DNA of 64,000 bases from the NCBI GenBank assembly GCA_001600055.1, contig BCIV01000014.1, positions 434,001 through 498,000 on the forward strand, read 5' to 3'. This DNA is from Filobasidium wieringae. Lineage: Eukaryota > Basidiomycota > Tremellomycetes > Filobasidiales > Filobasidiaceae. The stretch's first letter is position 1; each line of letters starts with the position of its first letter. Below the pieces are notes generated by a model. That model saw only the letters and a program-made list of their open reading frames with translations. It had not been told where the DNA came from and made no database searches. Both the position numbers and the translations under genes were made by a program. This document shows, in pieces, positions 56,355 through 64,000 of the stretch.

Positions 56355-58113
56355 TTACACCAATACAACGCTATCTACAACTGAATAGCCCACAGCCACG
56401 CCTCCTTCGTCACTCTCCCTTCCTTTAGTTCGCAGCAACGTTCCGGCATTTCTGTTGACTTCCATGTCTTGGAACTCCCCATCCGAGAACAGTGCTATTC
56501 CATATACACCCAGCTCGGAGACCACCTCCCCTTCAACAGCTTCCTTACTCCCACCCTTGACTAGTAGGTTCTTCAGCCCTAGAGGAGGCTCGATCAATGA
56601 CATCAGGATGTACCCTTCTTTCTTAGGTGGTTCGCCTGGTTGAAGAGGCTCCTCTTCGAGCTTCTTGAGAAAAGGAGGGATATCGTCCCGATAGATGTTG
56701 TTTCCTCCTCCCTCTCTCTGAGGTTTTAAAACGAACCCTTTCGGCTCTTCCATCGCCAAGCGGAAAGCTTCCTTGCCTAACTCAGAATCATCCAAAGGAT
56801 AAAGACTCGTAAAAGTCTCTCTAAGATCATCGGCATCCTTTTGAGTAAAAGCCGAGCCTTGGTGCAGGAGGTACTTTTCGACCATCCCTTCCTCTGCTAA
56901 TACTTGCTGAACCTTCTTGGCTCCCGCTAATTGCAAAGCAAGACTTGGGCACTTGATCGCTCGGGATTTCTCGAGCTTGATCCTGGTTTCCCAATCCGCA
57001 GACGATCGATAGTCGGTAGGGGTATAACCTGCTCGATAATAGACAAGTCCAATCTCGCTTGGTTCAGCATTGGGAGTAAGAGGATCTTGCAAAAGAAGCA
57101 CGTGTTGGGAATCGTTAACGACTGAAGCCAAAGTCTTCAGCTCGGAAAATGTTCGTCGAACAGTATGAATGCCGTGCCTGTCCAGGGATTAATACAGCTT
57201 TAGCAAATGACACTGGAAGTTGAATGATCAAACCTATACCAACTTGTCAAGCAGTTCCCACTCCAACCACCTTTGGTCGAATACGTTCCTCTCACCATCT
57301 TGCACAACAAACAAGACCTTGGCTTCCTCTTTCCCGTAGGCTTTCCAGCCCTCCGCGAGGCCTAGAACAAGCGATTGTAGGGAGTCGTTCGGGGGAAAAG
57401 CGGAAGGTCTCGGTGAAGAAAGAAGAGGAGATGTATCGTAGTAGCGAGTCGTCAGAGACAGATAACTGCAATCGTTGATATCGATCAGCTAGAAACCCAA
57501 GAGAGGAGGCAGTCCTTCAACATACCGATGTAGTTTACCTGCCAGTTCGCTCAGAGCACCAAAACTGGATGAAATGGTATTGAACTCCACTTGCTTTAGC
57601 TCAACCGAGCTTGATGGATCGATTGTGGACGCATGGAGAAGGTAATCCGAGCGGAAGAGTCCCAGTTGTAAAGGCTAGGCATAGTAGGGTTGTCTTCAGA
57701 TCCTTGACTTAACATTCTCCTAGAAAACCCACCTGAACGAGATCTTCCCGACAAGCTTTCCAAGCCCTCCAAAGCTCTCCCTGAAACTCATCGACTTTGC
57801 TCACAACTCCTCCCATGACCCTATCCAAGAAAGCTACATCTCTGGTGATGTTCGCATACACAGCGTTGTATGCAGGTTGAATTCTGACAGCGAGATCGTA
57901 GAGATCTTTTGGAAAGGGAGTTGGACATATAGATAGAGGTGCAGGAACAGCGGAAGAAGGTGTTCCTTGATGGATCTTCGGCTCAGACGTTGGTGGTAGC
58001 GGAAGCACGGTGAACCCATGGCCCAAGGCGAATGTGCTCGCTAAAAGCTGGAGCTGAGCGAGTTGCTCAGCAGAGAAGGCTGGGGGCCAATCGGGTAGAT
58101 GGTTACTAGACAT
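56355..58113 (-). CDS. GSH2: Glutathione synthetase (eukaryotic type)
   Basis: ATP-grasp enzyme that joins gamma-glutamylcysteine and glycine. Start MSSNHLPDWPPAFSAEQL at 58113. Conserved blocks: LSICPTPFPKDLYDLAVRIQPAYNAVYANI, LGLFRSDYLLH, LKQVEFNTISSSFGALS, VLFVVQDGERNVFDQRWLEWELL, EIGLVYYRAGYTPTDY, IKCPSLALQLAGAKKVQQVLA, FVLKPQREGGGNNIYRDDIP and EGYILMSLIEPP. The end SELGVYGIALFSDGEFQDMEVNRNAGTLLRTKGRESDEGGVAVGYSVVDSV matches the Gly-rich A-loop region. TAA is at 56355. There are four or five short introns. Flanked on both sides by tRNA-Asp genes. Confidence 0.97.
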
Positions 58114-58284
58114 TTGTAGAGATCCGAGTTGGTAAAACGCACAAAGGTGAGGTGGTCTAGAAGCGTATCAAATCGTAAAGTCAGTTGAGTTGAATGAAGG
58201 GATCTTGCTAATCACGCAATCACGGATTCAGCCGGCACACACAATGTGATTATATTACTAACGATCCAGTCGCACATGGAACAA

Positions 58285-58380
58285 TCTTTGTTGGTGTATT
58301 GGTAACATTGCCGCTTGTCAAGACTGAATCATCTAATCTACGGTTCGCGGCCGCGCTGGGTTCGATTCCCAGACAGAGAG
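58285..58380 (+). tRNA. tRNA-Asp(GTC), 25-nt intron
   Basis: The mature sequence matches copies 1 and 2. The intron (58321-58345) is 25 nt, much longer than in the other two, at the same site after the base 3' of the anticodon. TTTTT at 58386-58390 is a likely terminator. It lies between the GSH2 start and the HSE1 stop. Confidence 0.95.
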
Positions 58381-58385
58381 ATTTC

Positions 58386-58390
58386 TTTTT
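58386..58390 (+). terminator. Pol III terminator of tRNA-Asp copy 3
   Basis: T5 run six bases past the tRNA 3' end. Confidence 0.7.
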
Positions 58391-58549
58391 CGCCTGACGA
58401 AGGTCTCGGAATTGTTTTGTTTTGGTATTCTTTTGGTTGGCTGTGTGCAGTGCACGATTCTCACACTTTCAATCCTAGCGTTACAATTATCATGTTTTTC
58501 ATCGCCAAGTACAAAACGCAAGATTATCGGGTATATTTTGACATGCTGG

Positions 58550-61500
58550 CTACTGGAATCTCGCCTCTGCCGGTACCTGTTGTGAGCCCACCGAAAGGTT
58601 ACTGACGGCACGTTCTAGACCATGAAGAGCTCCCGCCGGCTGAGGTGCTGCGTTGTGCGATGACAGTGTTGGCAAGTGCCCCTGGCTGAATTGTTCTGCA
58701 GGATTATAGCCCTGGCCATACGGACTGGCAGCAGGAACTGCAGGTACTTGCTGATAAGACGCCTGAGGATGAAGTTCAGGTTGAGACTGCTGGGGAAAGT
58801 GAGCGTATTGCTGTTGTTGCTCCGCTGGCAACGCTTGTGGGGTGTGACTGTAAGGTACGCTCCCATTACTTTGGAACGCGTATTGAGCATATGGCTGGGG
58901 TTCTGAATGAGCGGATCCAGGGACTGCAGGCTTGGGGGCCACAGCAGGGGGCGAGGAAGCCTGCTCATGATAGGACGGTCCTGGATGGGAAGGCTGAGGC
59001 GAAATTCCTCCAGCTGGATGATATGGGTTGGGCAGTTGACTACCAACGGGCTCTTGCAATTGAGGCCTGTTGTACGCTTGAGGAGCCTCGTTAAGAAGAG
59101 GTTGCGAGGCAGGATCAGGTGAGCGACTTAGGGGCATCTGCTGGATAGAAGGGATAGAGCCCTGATGCTGGAGTTGACTCGTATGATGGATGACCGAAGA
59201 CCCAGAGCCCTCTTGCCGAGATACAGCCATTGGCTGGTACCCCTGCGCTTGCTGCGCATTTGTGGCATACTGTTGACCAGGAAGCGCACTATTATCGTCC
59301 TGAGGAACCGGACCAGAATCTTGTCCGTGAGCTTGAGCTTGCGCATGGGCATGCGCTTGAGCCTGAGCCTGAGCTGCATAATACGCTTGCCAAGCTGCAG
59401 CGATCTGATCTCTTTCAGCTTGCGTCTGTCCCGCTGGAGCCGCTTCTTGATACTGTTGTTGTTGATTCGCCTGTGCTGCATCGGGTACATCCACTGATAC
59501 CTGCTGAGCACGTTGTTGCTGAGCAACTTGAGCATAATAAGCGGCCCAGGCTGCAGCGTGTTCAGCTTGGGCTTGTTGTTGAGCAATAGAGTCGGCTCCT
59601 GGTCCAGTCTGAACCTGTTGTGATCCATAGCTAGCCTGGCGCTGTTGAACCTGAGCGTGCTGACCTGCATAGGCTGTATGAAGGTATCGTGCTTAGCGTA
59701 CAGTCAACAACCAGAGGGAATAGGACGTACGATCTTGACCGGGGGCTCCATATCCTATCGCAGCATGTTGAGGCTGCTGCGTAAGTGACGCGTACTGTCG
59801 GCTCGCTTTGACGAAACCCATATGGATATGCTCCAACTCAGCTATGGAACTCGATCATCAGATAGTGCGTATTGACAGAAATGTAGATCGCTTACCTCGC
59901 TGGTCCGCATATTTCTTCATAAGGCTTACGATCTGAGGCTGAAGCTCAACGACCTTTTGATATAGTCCTTCCAGCTCAGGATCATCCAAACGATCGCCAC
60001 GCGAGATATCGAGCCCATCGAGTGTCCTCTGAAGATTGACAATCATTCCTGTGTGACACAAGAATGTCAGACAACCCGTAGCATGACGGACCGCCCTGAC
60101 TGACCTTGAGCTGCGAACACTCTGGCTTCTTCCTGAGCTTCTTTTTGTAACTCGGCCGTACTTGGATCGGGTAACGCTTCCTGCAACACAATTGTGTTAG
60201 CGTTTCCACCTTTGGTAATATGGGTGAGCCAAATATCAACGTACCACATAACTTATAGGGAAAATTCCAATACGTCCTCCCACCGCTCCCGTGTACCATT
60301 CATCGTACATCCTATCGATCACTTTGATAGTATCCCCCTTCTCAAAAGACAGCTCTCCCTGTTCATGAGTTACGAAAGGGTAGATTGCGCGGACCCGGGA
60401 AGCGTTAGCCAAAGTTGGCAGAGGGGGTGGAGTGGGTTCTCGTGCTGGGAAAGGTCTATGTTCCGTTTGTGGAACGGCAGTACGGTAGGATTGATGCTGG
60501 GGAAGGGATTGGTACGGGTTCGCCACAGGTCCAGATGAATATGCAGAGGATGAAGCCTCAGGCGCGGAGGTAGATGGTCCAGAACTGGAACCTCCAGCTG
60601 TTGGCTGTGTCGGACGAGAGGAACGGCCACCTTGATCCTGTTTCGACAATTCGAGTACTCGCTGGAGCTCGGCTTCTTCTTCTCTTGCTCTGCGTGCGGC
60701 CTGAAAGCGTCACAGGATTAGTCATTGTCCTGACGGCACGAATTTGTGCATGAACCGACCTCATCTTCCGAGCTCTGTTTCGCAGGTTCAGCTAGAGGAA
60801 CATCTGTGTTGAGACAGAGCTCAGTTTCTCTCTGGGATACCAGAACACCGAATACTGACTCTTAGCCTTCAGACTGTCAACCAGCTCGCCCATAACGCCT
60901 TCCGCTTCTCCCCCTTTGAGCCCCTCCCACCACGTCTTTACGTATCCTACAGCAATTGCCTTCACCTTAGGTAGCGTCGTTCGATCAGTGATCAGACGAT
61001 CCATTGCCCCTGTCCATACTCTGGAAGACAACTCGAGATGAAGAAACTTGTTGCAGTTCTGGTAGAGCGAGTTGGAAAGCTGTTGAAGCAATCGAATTCA
61101 CCAATCAGTTGTCTAGCTTATCGGACACTCAGGAGAGGCGGTTGACTCACCTCCAATGCGAAGATCTGAACGTTTGGGTTCCGGTGGCTTAACCGTTTGA
61201 GAAGGGATGTAATCACGTTCTTGGCTCTGATATGTAGGTCGAACAGATCAGTAAAACATACTCCCAGCGAGATCTTGCGATTGACCAGGTGTTCGGTTTT
61301 GGACGAATGACATGTCAAGGGGAATGGACAGAATAGCTCACCCTACTTCGCCCTCGACATTCACCTTGTCACATATCGTTAGGTTGATATCCCAATCCTC
61401 CGATATAAGATCTTCGCTAGTTGCCTTGCCTAAGAATATGAACATTAAAGGTCAAATCTGCGATCTTCGATCGGGCATCGCACAAGCTTTGGGCGAGACT

Positions 61501-61585
61501 TGAAAGGGGATGCTCCATATCGCAAAGATCTCCGAAACTTACCGACCAGTTCATCATAAGGGTTTACGGGAGCTGCCTTGAACAT
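58550..61585 (-). CDS. HSE1: ESCRT-0 subunit Hse1 (STAM homologue)
   Basis: Binds ubiquitinated cargo with Vps27 on endosomes. Start MFKAAPVNPYDELVGKATS at 61585. VHS domain: LTICDKVN, ITSLLKRLSHRNPNVQIFALELSNSLYQNC, WTGAMDRLITDRTTLPKVKAIAVGYVKTW. UIM: REEEAELQRVLELSKQDQ. SH3: VRAIYPFVTHEQGELSFEKGDTIKVIDRMYDEWYTGAVGGRIGIFPISYVE. GAT-like helical part: NLQRTLDGLDISRGDRLDDPELEGLYQKVVELQPQIVSLMKKYADQRAELE. The tail of about 450 residues is rich in Gln, Ala, His and Pro (e.g. AAWQAYYAAQAQAQAHAHA) and ends QVPAEARFQ. TAG at 58550. Start choice follows the family N-terminus. Confidence 0.95.
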
Positions 61586-62024
61586 CTTTTCCCGTGGTTA
61601 TGGTTGTTATACAGCACAAGCTATTGACTCAATGAGTCGTTGCCAGTATATGACTTTGCATCGAAGCAGGTGCGATAGGTAGGTCGAACTAAGGAATCGA
61701 GGGCAGATAAGTGGTAGAAGCTGGCTGTGTCCGCGGGTAACGTCAAGGATCAGGTCAAATATGGATTCATCATCACGCACCAACAGCCGAGGTTAGACCT
61801 CAGGCCTCAGGCAGGATGAAGGGTCTTTATCCTAAACAGTCCAGGTTTTCGTCGCCTCAAGTTTTGACATTCGGCTACTTGCATTCTCATACCTAGACGT
61901 AAGCCTTGCCCTATCTGATCCCCAACACACTCTGACCTGCAGTGCTGATTGGCTAATATCATCTCACCTGCATTCCGTTGCTTCCGTCGGAAACCATTGC
62001 TTCGTGCTCGTCATCAGTCTTACC
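61586..62024. promoter_or_regulatory. Divergent HSE1/MMS2 promoter
   Basis: 439 nt between the two ATGs. No ACGCGT and no TATA box. It contains short direct repeats of CCTCAGGC near 61798-61811. Nothing else was recognised. Confidence 0.4.
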
Positions 62025-62974
62025 ATGGCGAAAAGTCAGTATCAGCTCCACTGAATGTCTTCCATATATCTAGTACTATCTAAACTGACTCATTGTTGTA
62101 TTTTGGTATGCTGTTCTTTGGCGACAACTTTCTCTTCTGACACAATTGTCCTGCTATTCTCTAGTCCCTCGATCATTCCGTCTCCTTGAAGAGCTTGAGA
62201 AGGGAGAGAAGGGGCTTGGAAACAGCAGCACGAGTTATGGCCTGAAGGTCAGTACCTGGTTCCTCTTCACCGAGATATTGGATACAAATAGTCGGATTAC
62301 GACTTGTTTCAGACTTGTCGTTGCTGATCTTTCGATTGTCGTGCTATGCAACAGAACTCCGATGACTTGGATATGAAGGAGTGGAACGGTACTATTCTCG
62401 GGCCCCCTCATGTATGTCAACGCTGTCTACTTCTCGTTACGTTACGCAGATCGCTTATATGTACTCTTGTTCTGATCTGTCCGCGTTCGGCTGTGCCCTA
62501 TACTTTTGAATGCATGTTTCTGCATCTTCGACAACAGACCGCACACGAGAACCGCATTTACTCCCTCACTCTATTGGCCGATTCGACCTACCCCGATGCT
62601 CCACCCTTGGTCCAGTTCGAGAGCAAAGTCAACCTGACTTGTGTTGATGCCAGGGGAGTTGTAAGTTACTTCTGTTCGGTTGGAGCCATCTGCATCTTGA
62701 TTAAAGATCGTTGGTTCTGATTAGGTTGATACAAGGAAACTCGCTGCGATTAACCCTTGGAGACGTGAATTCACCTTAGAACACGTTCTGACTGCTATCT
62801 ACCGGTAAGGTCGATGTCCCGATTCCGCCCATACTTTCAATTGATGGAACCATACTACATGCCTTGTTTCGCTTAATCAGAGAAATGCAGAGCCCTAGCA
62901 ACAAGAAGACGCCTCAGCCCGCGGAAGGAACCGAGTTCCCTCCTTTTGATCTCTCCACCCTAGCTAAAGCTTGA
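62025..62974 (+). CDS. MMS2: Ubiquitin-conjugating enzyme variant Mms2/Uev1
   Basis: Partner of Ubc13 in making Lys63-linked ubiquitin chains for post-replication repair. The first coding exon is only 10 nt (62025-62034, ATGGCGAAAA). After an intron of 130 nt the exon from 62165 gives [27 protein letters not shown], then [92 protein letters not shown] and a tail ending TLAKA. About 145 residues, the usual size. There is no catalytic Cys at the E2 position, as expected for a UEV. TGA is at 62972. Confidence 0.96.
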
Positions 62975-63254
62975 TTCAGGTCCATTGATCAGGAAGAATC
63001 ATTGTCAAAGAGAGACCGTCAATGTAAATGAAGTTGTTGATGGCAGTTATGAATATACAAGGAGCCTCTGAGGACCGGGAGTTGAACGAAGCTATAGTCA
63101 TAGGAATAAGATCACGTGATTCGTCACTTCTATAATCAACCCGTCCCGACAGATCCGGACTTTCGAAACAATTCGAGTCAACTTGCAACTTGCTGATTTG
63201 TAGCATACGGACAACTTATAGCTAACACCACCATATCAACAAGATAGCAAAAAT

Positions 63255-64000
63255 ATGTCCAACTCAATAAATGGAACCACCACACCCTCATCAGGGACTC
63301 CTTCGGCTAACCCTCCTAGGTCGAGATTCGCAAGCGAATCAGCCATGTCGTTATTGGTTGACAGCTTGAAGGATAGGATGCTATTCGCTATTCCCAAGAA
63401 GGGTAAGACCTCACGGCCACACAGAGATTGCTCTGAGCTGTCGGCTGAGCCGGGTTAATACTGAACAGGGCGGCTTCACGAAAAATGCTTGGAATTGCTA
63501 GCTGGTAAGTAATTTAGCTCACGATCATTCGTAAACGTGCTTGAAGCTGACGATAAGTCATTGCGGCCGTGCCTCCAGGTGCTGACGTCAAATTCAACCG
63601 ACAACATCGACTCGACGTTGCTCTTGTCCAGAACTTGCCGATTGCTCTGTAGGTGTAGACTGTAAATATGAAAACTGTTTGCGAGCTGACGTTTGGTCTT
63701 GGCAGCGTTTTCTTGCCTGCCGCCGATATCCCTCGATTTGTTGCACTTGGTAACGTCTCTCTTGGTGTTACTGGGCAAGACATGATTGCCGAATCTGGTC
63801 ATGAGCCTATGATCGAGGAGATCCTTCCTCTTGGATTCGGAAAATGTGCTCTTCAAGTACAGGTTCCGGTCTCCGGATCAATCCAATCAGTAGAGGCGCT
63901 CGCTGGTTGTCGCGTCGCTACTAGCTTCGAGGTCATGGGAGGAAAGTACTTCAAGGAGGTTGACGAGCGAGTGGCCAAGACTGAAGAAGGGAAAGGGAAA
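63255..64000 (+). CDS. HIS1: ATP phosphoribosyltransferase His1 (3' end missing)
   Basis: First enzyme of histidine synthesis, condensing ATP and PRPP. Start MSNSINGTTTPSSG at 63255. A disordered leader of about 30 residues precedes MSLLVDSLKDRMLFAIPKKG; the intron at about 63403-63468 leads to RLHEKCLELLAGADVKFNRQHRLDVALVQNLPIAL, then VFLPAADIPRFVALGNVSLGVTGQDMIAE, PMIEEILPLGFGKCALQVQVP and GCRVATSFEVMGGKYF. The window ends after KTEEGKGK, so the C-terminal regulatory part is not seen. The sequence is the fungal long-form type. Confidence 0.96.

Noticed and set aside
55680..58549. The tRNA-Asp copies as ends of a mobile element around GSH2
   Set aside because: No direct repeats, transposase or LTR-like sequence surround them, and GSH2 is an ordinary conserved gene.

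Overview
This window is nuclear DNA of an intron-dense fungus. It is almost certainly a basidiomycete yeast and most likely a tremellomycete. The reasons are genes split by many GT-AG introns of about 50-130 nt, very small exons, compact spacing, and a set of core eukaryotic genes: PRM1 mating fusion protein, SUR2, HSE1, a class II DAHP synthase, and HIS1 as a single-domain ATP phosphoribosyltransferase. There are no transposons, rRNA genes or CRISPR arrays. The clade call is an inference from gene style, not from a search.

Layout. 1-301 (-): N-terminus of an unidentified gene running off the edge. 1091-2927 (-): GTR1/RagA GTPase. 3603-5059 (+): SUR2 sphingolipid C4-hydroxylase. 5570-9303 (+): ATP-dependent DNA ligase, converging on 9333-13039 (-): ZW10. 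13328-17929 (+): Rgd2-type F-BAR/DEP/RhoGAP. 18903-21427 (-): PP2C phosphatase PTC2. 21428-28864: gene-poor island with three unrecognised minus-strand genes (22446, 24585, 26602). 28865-31288 (+): BDP1 of TFIIIB. 31734-34745 (+): PRM1. 35052-37560 (-): CDC45. 37918-41357 (-): alpha-actinin. 41911-44847 (+): kelch/TM protein. 45007-47180 (-): class II DAHP synthase. 47363-48960 (-): YIF1. 49387-51850 (+): acetyl-CoA transporter of the SLC33A1 family. 52188-55679 (+): DDHD phospholipase. 55845-58380: three tRNA-Asp(GTC) genes around 56355-58113 (-) GSH2 glutathione synthetase. 58550-61585 (-): HSE1 (ESCRT-0). 62025-62974 (+): MMS2-type UEV. 63255 onward (+): HIS1, cut by the window end.

The genes are ordinary housekeeping loci and do not form one pathway cluster. 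Several DNA replication, repair and division genes (ligase, ZW10/RGD2, CDC45) carry ACGCGT (MluI cell-cycle box) elements upstream, which suggests shared G1/S control.

The most unusual structures are these: microexons of 4 nt (acetyl-CoA transporter) and of 15, 9 and 6 nt (alpha-actinin); three tRNA-Asp genes with the same mature sequence but introns of 7, 8 and 25 nt; the orphan-gene island, where two single-exon genes share a weak motif and similar TATA-containing promoters; and a RhoGAP domain that seems to lack the arginine finger. I did not find a clearly new multi-gene system. The island is the best candidate for something undescribed.
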